This document shows, piece after piece, positions 7,207-16,556 of a stretch of 56,897 nt of DNA. Source of the DNA: Pseudomonadota bacterium (lineage in GTDB: Bacteria > Myxococcota_A > Polyangia > Polyangiales > JAKSBK01); NCBI GenBank assembly GCA_022361155.1, contig JAKSBK010000185.1, positions 1 to 56,897 of the forward strand. The letters run 5' to 3'. The notes below the pieces were generated by a model. It had not been told where the DNA came from, did no database searches, and was given only the letters and a program-made list of their open reading frames with translations. Position 1 is the first letter of the stretch. Each line of letters begins with the position of its first letter. The translations under genes and the position numbers were made by a program.

Positions 7207-8934
7207 ATGGCAACTCAGAAATACGAAAGGAAGCGTGCTGCAACCGAGTCACTGGGCTTTTTGGCCGTGCTGGCCGGCATTGCCGTTCTGCTCAACATCC
7301 TGGGAGTCTACTTCTTCGGGCGCATGGATCTCACGCAAAAGCGCCTGTTCTCGTTGTCCGACGGCTCCAAACGGGTCGTGTCCGAGCTCGAGGACCGCCT
7401 CGAAGTACGCGCCTATTTCAGCAAGGACCTGCCGCCGCCGCACAACGCCACCGAGCGCTATGTACGCGACCTGCTGGCCGAGTACGAAGCCGCCTCGGGT
7501 GGCAAGGTACGGGTGCGCCAGCTTCATCCGGAAACGGACGAAGAGCGGCAAGCAGCCGAACGGGATGGCGTACCGCGGGTGCAGGATCCCAGCTATCAGG
7601 GCGACACATTCAGCGTCAAGGAAGGCTATCGCGGTGTGTCGTTCCACTACCTCGGCCAAAACAAGGCCATTTCGGCGATCACCGGCACGACCGGTCTCGA
7701 GTACCAGATCACCCAGATCATCAAGGAGCTTACCGGCGACAAGATCAAGATCGGCGTCCTCGGCGACCACGAGGCCGCGAGCGTCGCCAAGGGTCTAAGC
7801 TCTTTGCGGACCTTTTTGCCCACCTACGATCTGACCGACGTCAAGCTGGACAAGGACGTCGATCCCGAGCTGCGGGCGCTTCTGGTAGTGCAGCCCAAGA
7901 CCGCCTTCAGCGAAGCCGAGCTCAAGCGGCTCGACGCCTACGTGATGAAGGGAGGGGGGCTGGCGATTCTCGGCGGCTCCATGAAGGTGGACATGCAGCC
8001 GGTACCCATGGGCAGCCGGGCCGACACGGGGCTCAACCAACTGCTGGAAAAGTGGGGTGTCAAGCTGGACGACAGCTTCGTGGCCGACGCCCAGTGCGGG
8101 CGCGCGCGTCTCGATACCAGCTTTGGGGGCATCGGTATTCCAGTGGCCGTGCCTTACCCGCCCGTGCCGATCGTTACCTTCGACGACGAGCAGCGCAAGC
8201 ACCCCAGCCTGTTTCGCCTGGATCAGGTGCCGCTGCCTTATCCCTCGCGGATCACGCTCACCGATGCGCTCGCCAATGACGAGTCGGTCAAGCGCACGGT
8301 GCTCGCGCGCTCGACCGAGAACTCGTGGTTGCTCGAAGGCGATTCCATCCCGCTGCGTTCCAAGCGTCCCCAGGAGTGGCGCATGACGGGCAAGCCAGGC
8401 CCCCACATCGTGGCGGTCGCGATCGAGGGCAAGCTTCCATCGGCGTTCGCGGCGGCCCCCGTGAGCACGCCCAAAGCCAAGGACGCACCACCCGCAGGGC
8501 CGGATCGGGCCGGGCAAGACGTGCGCGTGATCGTGGTGGGTTCGGGCTTCTTCGTGCAGGACGACTTTCTGCCTCGACCAGCGCGCGATCGCCGCCAGCA
8601 GATCAGCAGCTCGGTGGCGTTTGCTCTGAACTCGATCGACTGGCTGTCGCAGGACTCCGACCTGATCGCGATTCGCGCCAAGGACGTGGAGGAGCCTACC
8701 CTCGAGGTTCCCAACTCGGTGCGCGCCGCCGAGGAGTCGATCCTGGCAGCCGTCGAGCAACAGGACCAGAAGAAGGCCGAGGAGGCCTTCGAAGAGCGCA
8801 AGACAGCCATCAGCGCTTGGGACACCAAGCGCAGGCTCTACCGCTGGTCCAACACGCTCGCCTTGCCAGGGATCATTGCCCTGTTGGGGGTGTTTCGCTG
8901 GCGCATGCGCAGGAACCGACACATCGAGCTCTGA
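7207..8934 (+). CDS. GldG-like ABC-associated protein
   Basis: GldG-like protein of 575 aa with one N-terminal membrane segment (about residues 16-38), a large extracytoplasmic region and one C-terminal membrane segment (LALPGIIALLGVFRWRMRR). The extracytoplasmic part begins with DLTQKRLFSLSDGSKRVVSELEDRLEV, written here in parts: LTQKRLFSLS is the hallmark of this family. It continues with a Rossmann-like section containing KIGVLGDHEA and GGGLAILGGSMKVD. Such proteins work with GldA/GldF-type ATPase and permease. It is directly followed by the DUF4340 gene, a frequent companion. Confidence 0.9.
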   Translation: MATQKYERKRAATESLGFLAVLAGIAVLLNILGVYFFGRMDLTQKRLFSLSDGSKRVVSELEDRLEVRAYFSKDLPPPHNATERYVRDLLAEYEAASGGKVRVRQLHPETDEERQAAERDGVPRVQDPSYQGDTFSVKEGYRGVSFHYLGQNKAISAITGTTGLEYQITQIIKELTGDKIKIGVLGDHEAASVAKGLSSLRTFLPTYDLTDVKLDKDVDPELRALLVVQPKTAFSEAELKRLDAYVMKGGGLAILGGSMKVDMQPVPMGSRADTGLNQLLEKWGVKLDDSFVADAQCGRARLDTSFGGIGIPVAVPYPPVPIVTFDDEQRKHPSLFRLDQVPLPYPSRITLTDALANDESVKRTVLARSTENSWLLEGDSIPLRSKRPQEWRMTGKPGPHIVAVAIEGKLPSAFAAAPVSTPKAKDAPPAGPDRAGQDVRVIVVGSGFFVQDDFLPRPARDRRQQISSSVAFALNSIDWLSQDSDLIAIRAKDVEEPTLEVPNSVRAAEESILAAVEQQDQKKAEEAFEERKTAISAWDTKRRLYRWSNTLALPGIIALLGVFRWRMRRNRHIEL

Positions 8935-8936
8935 CT

Positions 8937-10025
8937 ATGAAGAAGAACCGCCTGTTGATCGCCACCGGTGTTCTGGTGGCACTGCTCGCTTTGACCGTCT
9001 GGAAGTTGAATCGGGACGAGAGCGAGCAATACGATGAGCCTCACGTAGAGGCGGCCATCCCGAGCATCGAGAAGGACGATATCGACGAGCTCGAAGTCGC
9101 GCGGCCCGGCAAGGACGCGGTCGTGCTTGCCAAGAAAAACGATGCCTGGCGCGTCATCAAGCCGGTCGCTGCGGAGGCAGACAAGAACGCCGTGGATACG
9201 GCGCTCAACAAGCTGGCGGAGCTCGAGGTCACGGGGGTTGCCGCAACCAAGGAAATGAACCACAGCGTGCTCGAGGTCACGGACGACAAGGCGATTCGAG
9301 TCGTTCCCAAGCAGGGGGGCAAGCCGCTTGCCGAGCTGCTGGTGGGCGCGTACCGCTCGGGCAACACCATGGTGCGCAAACAGGGCGCGGTGCCCGTGGC
9401 TTCGATCCGCGGCTCGATCCGATGGGTCTTCGACAAGGAGATCAAGGACTGGCGCAATCGATCCATCGTGGAAGTCGGCACGGACGAGGTCACGGCGCTG
9501 AGCCTCGTCAACGGCAGGCGGCGCTTCCGTTTCGTCAAGGAGGGCAGCGCCTGGGCCCAGGCTGCGGGCGAAAAACCCATCAAGCGCTTCGACGCCAGCA
9601 AGGTTCAATCCCTCGTTTCCTCCCTTAGCCACCTGCAAGCCACCGATTTCGCCGACGCCACCGAGGTCAGCGAAGAAAAAGCCGGTGTCGGTCCGGCAGG
9701 CACTGTCGCCGTCACGCTGAAGGTGCAGCCCAAGCCAGCCAAGACCGAAAGACCGAAGCCGGCGCAAACGGCAGCCAAGGCCGGCGAGCAGGACAAGACC
9801 TCCGAGGTCGCGAAGGAGGGCCAGGCCAAGGCGGAAACCAAAGAGCCTCCACCGCCGTACGAGATACGCCTCCGGGTCGGCGGCAAGACCGGCTCCGATC
9901 AGAACAACCGCTATGTCAAACGGGAGGGCAACCCGGTCATCTACGTCGTCTCCGAGTACCTCGCCGAGCGCATGCTGGCCGAGGCGAGCAAGTTCGCCAA
10001 GGAGCCTGCGAGCGACGAGAAGTAG
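8937..10025 (+). CDS. DUF4340-domain membrane-anchored protein
   Basis: DUF4340-type protein of 362 aa from the ATG at 8937, two bases after the GldG-like stop; a longer open frame upstream only overlaps that gene. A single N-terminal membrane anchor (LLIATGVLVALLALTVWKL) is followed by an extracytoplasmic domain with the DUF4340 pattern: DIDELEVAR, WRVIKPVAAEAD, then DWRNRSIV. A Lys/Pro/Ala/Glu-rich linker (about residues 262-305) separates the last domain. DUF4340 proteins follow GldG genes in many phyla and probably belong to the same envelope complex; the exact role is unknown. Confidence 0.88.
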   Translation: MKKNRLLIATGVLVALLALTVWKLNRDESEQYDEPHVEAAIPSIEKDDIDELEVARPGKDAVVLAKKNDAWRVIKPVAAEADKNAVDTALNKLAELEVTGVAATKEMNHSVLEVTDDKAIRVVPKQGGKPLAELLVGAYRSGNTMVRKQGAVPVASIRGSIRWVFDKEIKDWRNRSIVEVGTDEVTALSLVNGRRRFRFVKEGSAWAQAAGEKPIKRFDASKVQSLVSSLSHLQATDFADATEVSEEKAGVGPAGTVAVTLKVQPKPAKTERPKPAQTAAKAGEQDKTSEVAKEGQAKAETKEPPPPYEIRLRVGGKTGSDQNNRYVKREGNPVIYVVSEYLAERMLAEASKFAKEPASDEK

Positions 10026-10150
10026 CTGCGGCACCGGCGCCTCACGTGGGCGCAACCAAACCGGGCCACAACGTTTGGGCCTTTCAGGGTCTACTCCTCG
10101 TCGTCGCGCCTTGCCAGCGGCGCCCAATCCTCATCGAAACACACGAGTTT

Positions 10151-10265
10151 TGCCAGGTGGGTTTTGAGGCGCCCGGCCGGCAAGGCGCGCTGCCGCGCGA
10201 ATGCTCCTGTATTCGAAGGCGGCGCAACACCGCTGGACGGGATGGACCGAAATCGAAGCGGCGAT
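10151..10265. repeat. Palindromic element, family 1, copy 2 (inverted)
   Basis: This is a reverse-oriented copy of the inside of the element at 3865-4010, alike from GAGGCGCCCGGCC to the CGATTTCGG-type end, with about one difference in ten and a one-base indel. Just upstream, 10106-10129 (GTCGCGCCTTGCCAGCGGCG and flanks) also matches the complement of 45001-45022 inside a family-2 element. The gap 10026-10284 therefore looks like a composite of repeat pieces. Confidence 0.75.
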
Positions 10266-10284
10266 GCGGTCTTGATCAGACGCC

Positions 10285-11661
10285 TTACTTACCGGCGACG
10301 GTCATGGAACTAACCCTGAACGTCGGGCACGCCGTCGAGGTCCGTAGGTCTAGATCGTTCGCGATGGCGTCGATCCGCTGCAGCAGCTCGTCCAGGTTCA
10401 GCGAGATGGTGACCTCGGAGACCGGGAAAGCGCGCTCGCCGTTTTCGATCCAGAATCCACCGGCACCGCGGCTGAAGTCTCCTGTGACCGCATGGAAACC
10501 AAAGCCCATGAGCTCCGTTACCAAAAGGGCCCGCTCCGACCGCTCCTGAAGCTGTTCGGGGCTCGGCACACCAGGCTGCAGCACAAAGTTGCTGGTGGCC
10601 ACCCCTACACCGCCGGCGCTTCCCCGTGCAGCGCTCGCCGTGCTCGTTGCCTCGAGCTTGCGCGCGCCGTAGCTGTCGAGCAGGAACGTCTTGAGCTCGC
10701 CCTGATCGACAACGACGTTGCGCCGCGAAAGCAACCCCTCGCCGTCAAAAGCACGCGAGCCGGGTCCTCGAGCGATCAGGGGATCGTCGACAATGCGGAC
10801 GAGCTCGCTGGCGACGCGGGTCCCGAGCCGCTCGACCAGGTAGCTTGCGCGGCGCCAGATCGCGCCGCCTTGGACGCATCCGGCCAGCAGGCCGATGATG
10901 GAGCGGCCGGTCTCGGGGTCGAAGATCACGGGGACTTCTTGAGTAGCGATCTTGCGGGCGCCGAGCTTCGCGATCGTGCGGCGGCCCGCCTCGACGCCCA
11001 CCTCCTCGGGATCCTCGAGATCGGCCAGGTGGCGGCGAGCGCTCCAGTAGTGGCCACTGCGCTTCTTGCCGTCCTCGTCCTGAGCAACCGGACTGACTAC
11101 GAGCGAGGCATAGGTACCGCGGCTGGCGCCCCGAAATCCGCCGCTGGTCACCAGTGCGGAAGCGCTGCTGATCCGGGTTACCGAGGCGCCGTCGCTGTTG
11201 CTCAGACGCGGGTCGGTCGCCAGGGCCGCCTTTTCGCTTGCGGTTGCCAGCTCGAGCGCCCGCTTCGCGTCGAGATCGTCCACCGATCCGTCGAAAGCGT
11301 CCACATCGGCATGTTGCTCGGCGCGTGACAGCTGGGCCGGGTCCGGCGGACCGGCAAACGGATCCGGCTGCGACAGCTGCGCGAGCTCCACCGCATCTTC
11401 GACGAAGCGCTTGATCCCGTGCGGCGTCAGATCGCTCGTGCTCGTCACGGCGACCTGCTGGCCGCGCATCACGCGCAGGCCGATCGCACGAAAGGATGCT
11501 TCCTCCACCAGCTCCGCCTGGCCGAGCCGAACCTTGGCCGTCAGATGGGCCCCCTGCCTCACAAACGCCTCGGCAACGTCGGCCCCGCGGCCGCGTGCCC
11601 GCTCCACGACCTGCTCCGCCTGCGTCAGAAGCTCGTCCAGTTTTGGCGCGGTTACGCTCAT
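10285..11661 (-). CDS. pmbA: PmbA/TldE-type subunit of the TldD/TldE metalloprotease
   Basis: PmbA/TldE-type protein of 458 aa from the ATG at 11661; an open extension to 11763 overlaps tldD. The N-terminus (LDELLTQAEQVVERARGRGAD) and the late GGVGVATSNFVLQPG and GDFSRGAGGFWIENGE stretches are characteristic. It lacks the HExxxH zinc motif, as expected for this regulatory partner. TldD/TldE form a heterodimer that degrades unfolded peptides and matures some peptide products. ATG and the tldD stop overlap as ATGA (11658-11661), so translation is coupled. No peptide toxin or RiPP precursor is seen next to it, so a general housekeeping role is likely. Confidence 0.93.
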   Translation of the reverse strand: MSVTAPKLDELLTQAEQVVERARGRGADVAEAFVRQGAHLTAKVRLGQAELVEEASFRAIGLRVMRGQQVAVTSTSDLTPHGIKRFVEDAVELAQLSQPDPFAGPPDPAQLSRAEQHADVDAFDGSVDDLDAKRALELATASEKAALATDPRLSNSDGASVTRISSASALVTSGGFRGASRGTYASLVVSPVAQDEDGKKRSGHYWSARRHLADLEDPEEVGVEAGRRTIAKLGARKIATQEVPVIFDPETGRSIIGLLAGCVQGGAIWRRASYLVERLGTRVASELVRIVDDPLIARGPGSRAFDGEGLLSRRNVVVDQGELKTFLLDSYGARKLEATSTASAARGSAGGVGVATSNFVLQPGVPSPEQLQERSERALLVTELMGFGFHAVTGDFSRGAGGFWIENGERAFPVSEVTISLNLDELLQRIDAIANDLDLRTSTACPTFRVSSMTVAGK

Positions 11662-13109
11662 GCTCCGTCCAGCTCGGTTCCGCCGACCGTCACCGAGGAT
11701 AGCTTGACCGTGGGACAGCCCACGCCGACGGGCACTGATTGACCTTCCTTGCCGCAGGTCCAAATGCCGTCCGACACCTTCATATCGGATCCCAACATGC
11801 TCACCTTGCCCATGACTTCCGGACCGTTGCCAATGAGATTCACGCCTTTGAGAGGTGCGGTGAGCTTGCCGTGCTCGATCAGGTAGCCCTCGGTCAGGGA
11901 AAACACGAAGTCTCCGTTCGATATGTCGACTTGACCGCCTCCAAATTTGCAGGCGTATACGCCGCGCTCAACGCTGCCGGTGATCTCGTCGGGATCGTGC
12001 TCGCCGCCCAGCAGGAGCGTGTTGGTCATGCGGGGCATTGGATGCGAGCGAAAGCTCTCGCGTCTGCCGTTGCCGGTCAGCGCCGTCTTGAAGTAGTCCG
12101 CGGAGTGGCGGTCGTGCATGTAGCCGGCCAGCACGCCGCCCTCGATCAGCACGATGCGCTCGGGCTCGTTGCCCTCGTCGTCGACGTTGATGGATCCTCG
12201 CGACTTGAGCAGCGTGGCATCGTCGATCACGGTGCACAGCGGAGCCGCTACCCGTTCACCGATCCGGCCGCTGTAGTTGCTGGTCTGCTTGCGGTTGAAG
12301 TCGGCTTCGAGGCCGTGACCAACGGCTTCGTGGAGCAGGATGCCACTGTCGCCTGGCGCGAGCACCACGGTCATCTCGCCGGCCGGCGACTTCCTGGCAT
12401 CGAACATGGCACTGGCCTGGCGCGCGGCCTCACCCGCGTGCCACTCCGGCGAAACCTCGTCGAAGTACTCGAGACCCAAACGACCCCCGCCACCGGAGGA
12501 ACCGCTCTGACGCTTGCCCCCGGCCTCCAGGATCACGCGCACCCCGAAACGAACCAGCGGCTGCCTGTCCGATACCAACTTGCCATCGCTCGTCGCGATC
12601 AAGATCTCGCGCACCTCCTCGTTGAGCGAGGCTTCGACGCGAATCACGCGCGAGTCGCTCGCGCGGGCGGCCTTGTCGGCCCTCAGAAGCAGGTCTCGCT
12701 TGGCTTGCCCGGCAACCTCCAGCGACAGCTCAGAGACTTCGTACCGGCTCGGAAGGCCGCGCGTCTCGAGTTCCACGGGAGCCACGCCGCCACCTGCGGT
12801 GGCGATCTGGCCGGCGGTGCGAGCCGCCTTTTGCATCGCCTCGAAGGTCAGCTCCTGCGTGTACGCATACCCGGTAGCGTCGCCCCGCATCACACGCACA
12901 CCAACGCCCATACCGACGGCCCGCCCCGCTGCTTTGAGGATCCCTTCGTCGAGCACGTAGCTGCCGGAAGCCGCGTACTCGAAAAACAGGTCGGCATAGT
13001 CGCCGCCGTGCCGCAGCGCCTCCGAAAGCAAGCGGCGCGCGGTCTCGCTGTCGATCGGCGCCTGCCCTTGAGAACCGAAAGGCGCATGGTAACGGGACCC
13101 GATGTGCAT
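11658..13109 (-). CDS. tldD: TldD zinc metalloprotease subunit
   Basis: TldD-type protein of 483 aa, the full length for the family. The zinc motif HEAVGH is present at about residue 257 in LLHEAVGHGLEADFN, and the family phrases GTYVINDEGNEP-like (INVDDEGNEP) and MHDRHSADYFKT are recognisable. The C-terminus includes the late conserved cysteine (DGIWTCGKEGQSVPVG). It overlaps pmbA by four bases. In many bacteria the pair are adjacent, as here. Confidence 0.95.
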   Translation of the reverse strand: MHIGSRYHAPFGSQGQAPIDSETARRLLSEALRHGGDYADLFFEYAASGSYVLDEGILKAAGRAVGMGVGVRVMRGDATGYAYTQELTFEAMQKAARTAGQIATAGGGVAPVELETRGLPSRYEVSELSLEVAGQAKRDLLLRADKAARASDSRVIRVEASLNEEVREILIATSDGKLVSDRQPLVRFGVRVILEAGGKRQSGSSGGGGRLGLEYFDEVSPEWHAGEAARQASAMFDARKSPAGEMTVVLAPGDSGILLHEAVGHGLEADFNRKQTSNYSGRIGERVAAPLCTVIDDATLLKSRGSINVDDEGNEPERIVLIEGGVLAGYMHDRHSADYFKTALTGNGRRESFRSHPMPRMTNTLLLGGEHDPDEITGSVERGVYACKFGGGQVDISNGDFVFSLTEGYLIEHGKLTAPLKGVNLIGNGPEVMGKVSMLGSDMKVSDGIWTCGKEGQSVPVGVGCPTVKLSSVTVGGTELDGA

Positions 13110-13269
13110 CTCAAGACCAATCTAATGCGGTGCAAGCGGCAAAGCTAGTGCTCGCGGCCGGAAGTCCGATCCGGTTCTCTCCCGGGTAGGCCGCGGGCAC
13201 GACCGCCCGCAGCGCGGCATCGACAAGAAGGTGCCTCGGGATCGACGGGAGTATTTGGAAAGACACTCC
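13110..13269. other. Gap with small hairpin between tldD and the outer-membrane gene
   Basis: No gene is seen. GGGAGT at about 13247 and ACTCCC at about 13265 make a short inverted repeat just beyond the stop codon of the outer-membrane-like gene on the minus strand. There is no T tract, so a terminator is only possible. Confidence 0.25.
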
Positions 13270-14976
13270 CTAGTGCCAGAAGCCGACGCCGAGTCCGAAG
13301 TTGCGGTAGCGTGGGGCGAAATCTGCAGTGCCGCCGAGGCGAACGTCGAATTTCCACAGCCAGCCGAACAGGTCCCACTCGAACAAACGCAGGTCAAAGC
13401 CCGCGGTGACGTGAGGCCGATAGCCGATACCCCGGAAGCGGCTCGGCTCGAGGTAGAGTCCCGTGCGGATCTTGAGATGATGCGCGATCGGCTCCGTTTC
13501 GGCACCCACCCGGAATCCGAACGATGCCGTGCGACCCGAGCGCTCGCGTCGCTGCGCGAGGAATCCCTCGAGCCCCACGCCGTCCTTGGTGGCCCCGGTC
13601 ACGATCATCTCGGCCGATATCAGGACGTAGTCACGCGGAAGCGATTTGACTTGTCGTTTGCGCCGTTTCTTGGCGCGCCGGATCGCGAGCGCGAGCTCGG
13701 CTTCTTCCTCGATGCGGCGCGTCTTCTCCTGCGCCCACCAACGTGCGTCGCGTGGTTTGTGCTCGATCCAAGGGTAGGGGTCGCTGCCGGGCTGTGGAGC
13801 TTCCGATTCCTGATCGAAGAAGGCCCTTGGCGGAACATCCGATTCCAGCCGATCGTCCGCGTGGCTCTGGCGGCGATTGACGCCCCCACGGCGCCTCGAC
13901 CTCTCGCGACGAGCCTGTTCCGTGTAGCGCTTCCAGCGCCTTGCCAGCATCTCGATCCTCAGCTGGTCGTCCAGATCGTGCGGGTTATCCCAGGCCCGGT
14001 TCATGGGGCGCTTGCCGAGTTGGTACGCGAAACCGAGCTGCAATTGCCACGGAAGCCGCACCTCGTTGGGAAGCACAAACCCTGCCTCCCGGCGCGGGCC
14101 GCTCGCTTGGGTGCCCTCCTCGATCACGGAAGCGACGGGCAAGCGCGCGGCGATACCCATGCGGAAGCGCCTGCCGGCCGGCTTGATCAGCGCACCAAGC
14201 TCGGGTCCGGTACCCGTCATGCTCGCCAGCTCCTCGGAAGGCGTGAAGAGACCGCCGCTTGCGGGAGGGGCTGACACGACCAAGTCGGCCGTGCGTGCAC
14301 CCAAACCAAGCACGACTTGGCCATTGAAGAGCATGTAGCCGAGCCCGTAGTTCCCCACGATCATCTGCAACCTGGCGGGAGCTCGGTCTCTCTCGGGTGG
14401 GGGAATCGCATACTGCTGCACATGCAGAATCCCCCCCAGACCGAACTCTCCAAATTGCAACCGCAGACCGGGAGTATAGAAGATGAAATCCCTGTACTTG
14501 AATCCGGTTTGTCCGTTGTTGTCGAAGTCGTTCTCCGCGAAGAAAACCGGGGTCATGAAATTGAAGGTGACTTCCCAACTGAACCAGTTGAGGTCCCACA
14601 GGGTGCGCGAAGCGTAGGAAGCCGGATTCCATGGAGCGCCATCAATGCCCGTGGCGAGCGCCGTGTAGGCCCCAGCCAGTCCCACGGTGCGTCCAGAGCC
14701 GAGCACCGGACCGATCACCATGTCGATGTTGAAGTCGTTGGCGGTGAGTTGCGGGCCTTGTTGGGCATCTGAAGGATGGGGTGCGGCCCACACGAGCAGC
14801 AGCACGTACACGGAGAGCCGCGTCCTTGCCGCGGGCGGCCGGCTGCGCTTTCCAGACCACAGGCTGGGGCTTTTGGACGACAGGCTGCGGCTTTTGGACG
14901 ACAGGCTGCGGCCGCCGGCGCTGGCGAGCTTCGGTGCGGTCCCACTGGTCGACAACCGGTCGGACCAGGAGCTCAT
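13270..14976 (-). CDS. Predicted outer-membrane beta-barrel protein
   Basis: Predicted beta-barrel protein of 568 aa from the ATG at 14976, which overlaps the nagZ stop by four bases. A signal-peptide-like segment (LSVYVLLLVWAAPHPSDAQ) begins only at about residue 54, after a basic Ser/Lys-rich leader made of repeats, so the real start may be a GTG inside that region. The mature part has the GRTVGLAGAYTALATGIDG and WNPASYA phrases typical of PorV/FadL-like outer membrane proteins, then many alternating aromatic strands. An Arg/Glu-rich charged insert lies at about residues 330-445. The function is unknown. Co-translation with nagZ suggests an envelope role. Confidence 0.65.
   Translation of the reverse strand: MSSWSDRLSTSGTAPKLASAGGRSLSSKSRSLSSKSPSLWSGKRSRPPAARTRLSVYVLLLVWAAPHPSDAQQGPQLTANDFNIDMVIGPVLGSGRTVGLAGAYTALATGIDGAPWNPASYASRTLWDLNWFSWEVTFNFMTPVFFAENDFDNNGQTGFKYRDFIFYTPGLRLQFGEFGLGGILHVQQYAIPPPERDRAPARLQMIVGNYGLGYMLFNGQVVLGLGARTADLVVSAPPASGGLFTPSEELASMTGTGPELGALIKPAGRRFRMGIAARLPVASVIEEGTQASGPRREAGFVLPNEVRLPWQLQLGFAYQLGKRPMNRAWDNPHDLDDQLRIEMLARRWKRYTEQARRERSRRRGGVNRRQSHADDRLESDVPPRAFFDQESEAPQPGSDPYPWIEHKPRDARWWAQEKTRRIEEEAELALAIRRAKKRRKRQVKSLPRDYVLISAEMIVTGATKDGVGLEGFLAQRRERSGRTASFGFRVGAETEPIAHHLKIRTGLYLEPSRFRGIGYRPHVTAGFDLRLFEWDLFGWLWKFDVRLGGTADFAPRYRNFGLGVGFWH
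14841..14911. repeat. 21-bp tandem repeat in the leader of the outer-membrane gene
   Basis: Three units of AGGCTGCGGCTTTTGGACGAC run from 14861, preceded by a degenerate unit. In the coding direction they give the heptad SLSSKSR/P. The repeats lie upstream of the predicted signal peptide, so they may be untranslated if a later start is used. Confidence 0.75.
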
Positions 14977-16058
14977 GGCACCCCTTCACCTCGCTGCAGC
15001 ACGATCTGGAGCTCGGCTTGCAGGTCCCGAGCAGCCGCCAAGGTACGCTCGAAGGCTTCGAGCGAGGGGCGCGGGCGGTAGCGCTGGCGCAGCGCGTGCA
15101 CGCGGGCGGCCGCGGCTTCGAGGCGAGCACGGAAACTGCTGTCGTTCTCAGCACGACGCACGAGTCCCTCGTGCGCCTGCAACGTGAGCTCAGGGTTTTT
15201 GCAGATCAACAGCGCGTCGCAGCCGGCGGCGATGCAGCGACAGCTAGCTTCCACGATCCCATGGTGATCGCTGATGGCCTTCATTTCCAGGTCATCGGCG
15301 AACACGACGCCCTTGAAGCCGCACGCTTCACGCAGCAGACGGTCCAGCACCTTGACCGATAGGGTGGCCGGAAGCTGCGGATCGAGCGCAGGGAACACCA
15401 CGTGGGCGGTCATCACGCAGGCCAGGGTCGGAGCCAGTGCACGAAAGGGCGCAAGCTCGACCTGATCCAGCCGGGCTCGCGCATGATCCACGCGGGGCAG
15501 GGCGAGATGGCTGTCCACCGAGGTGTCCCCGTGTCCGGGGAAATGCTTGCCGCATGCGGCCACCCCCTGGGCTTGCAGCCCCGCGGCGAAGGCGCGCCCA
15601 TGTCGTGTCACCACGGAGGCGGAACTGCCAAAGGCCCGATCCCCGATCACCGGATTAAGCGGGTTGCTGTTGACGTCGAGCACGGGCGCGAAGTCGATGC
15701 TGAAGCCCAGGGCGTGCAGCTGTGCCCCGAGGGTCTCGGCTGCCCTGCGCGTCAGGCCGACATCGTCGTGCCTGCCGAGCGCTTGCATGGCCGGCAGCTG
15801 CAGGACGGGCGGCCCGAGCCGCGCCACCCGACCGCCTTCCTGATCCACGGCGATTACGGGAGGAAAACCCTCCGGGAAGCTGTGGACCAGCGCGCGCGTG
15901 AGCTCGATGCTCTGCTCGGCAGCACCCAGATTGCGCTTGAAGAGAACGAAACCAGCCAGATCGCCCGTACGGGCCGCGGCCCGCAACGAATCGGGCATTT
16001 GGCGTCCGCCAAAGCCAGCAATGAGAACTTGTCCCGCCAGTGCGCTCGTAGCTGTCAT
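14973..16058 (-). CDS. nagZ: Beta-N-acetylhexosaminidase (NagZ, GH3)
   Basis: NagZ-type protein of 361 aa from the ATG at 16058; a TTG four codons earlier is a weaker choice. It is a glycoside hydrolase family 3 N-terminal barrel: VIAVDQEGGRVARL, FAPVLDVN, then the NagZ signature KHFPGHGDTSVDSH, which carries the catalytic His-Asp dyad, and GVVFADDLEMKAI with the catalytic nucleophile Asp. NagZ removes GlcNAc from anhydromuropeptides in peptidoglycan recycling, in the cytoplasm. There is no signal peptide, which fits. It is coupled to the outer-membrane-like gene by a four-base overlap. Confidence 0.95.
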   Translation of the reverse strand: MTATSALAGQVLIAGFGGRQMPDSLRAAARTGDLAGFVLFKRNLGAAEQSIELTRALVHSFPEGFPPVIAVDQEGGRVARLGPPVLQLPAMQALGRHDDVGLTRRAAETLGAQLHALGFSIDFAPVLDVNSNPLNPVIGDRAFGSSASVVTRHGRAFAAGLQAQGVAACGKHFPGHGDTSVDSHLALPRVDHARARLDQVELAPFRALAPTLACVMTAHVVFPALDPQLPATLSVKVLDRLLREACGFKGVVFADDLEMKAISDHHGIVEASCRCIAAGCDALLICKNPELTLQAHEGLVRRAENDSSFRARLEAAAARVHALRQRYRPRPSLEAFERTLAAARDLQAELQIVLQRGEGVP

Positions 16059-16214
16059 GATGTGGGCCAATTGCGGTCACGCCTGTGACCTGGTAGAGGT
16101 GAAGATGGGGGTTGCTCTTGGGCACGAGGCTGGGCCCTGTTGGTCCGGCCTGGCCTTCCCGGTCTGGCTTTGCGTCTGACTCGCGTACCCCGTGCTGCTG
16201 CGACGCCTTGTGTG

Positions 16215-16304
16215 TTGCACTCACCCTGCGCATTGCATCGACCCTGCGCATTGCATCGACCCTGCGCGTTGCATCGACCCTGTGCATTGCACCTACCCTG
16301 TGCA
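16215..16304. repeat. Five tandem 18-bp repeats
   Basis: Five units of TTGCATCGACCCTGCGCA run head to tail with a few changes. They fill the middle of a 498-base gap (16059-16556) between nagZ and pcnB, which are divergent. The unit length is a multiple of three, so both strands stay open across it (for example an RCNAQG hexapeptide on the minus strand). The surrounding frames do not look like protein. The rest of the gap shows nothing else that I can name. Confidence 0.85.
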
Positions 16305-16556
16305 GCAATTCGCGCAGCATCGGCCGCTGGTTGGCCTCCGATCGATCCGATCCGGCGGCCCGGCACACAGTCCAACAGGCTGCCCGATGCGTTTCCGCGT
16401 TGCGCTGCGCGTCGCGGAACGCCCGTCGCCACAGCGTCGACGGGCCGAGAGCAGTCGGAGGTGGCGCTCAGGGTGTCGTCGCGCCCGCGGCAGCGCTGCC
16501 GCCTTGGAGTCCGCGGCGACTGCGCGCCGACCGGTTTGCGCTGAACGCTCCACGTC

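Noticed and set aside
7795-8922. 375-codon minus-strand open frame over the GldG-like gene
   Set aside because: It is antisense to a clear gene, with no domain or ribosome binding site.
8838-10127. 429-codon minus-strand open frame over the DUF4340 gene
   Set aside because: It is antisense to the DUF4340 gene and its composition is that of a shadow frame.
11739-13148. 469-codon plus-strand open frame
   Set aside because: It is fully antisense to tldD, has no recognisable protein features and is rich in His, Arg and Val as typical for GC-rich antisense frames.
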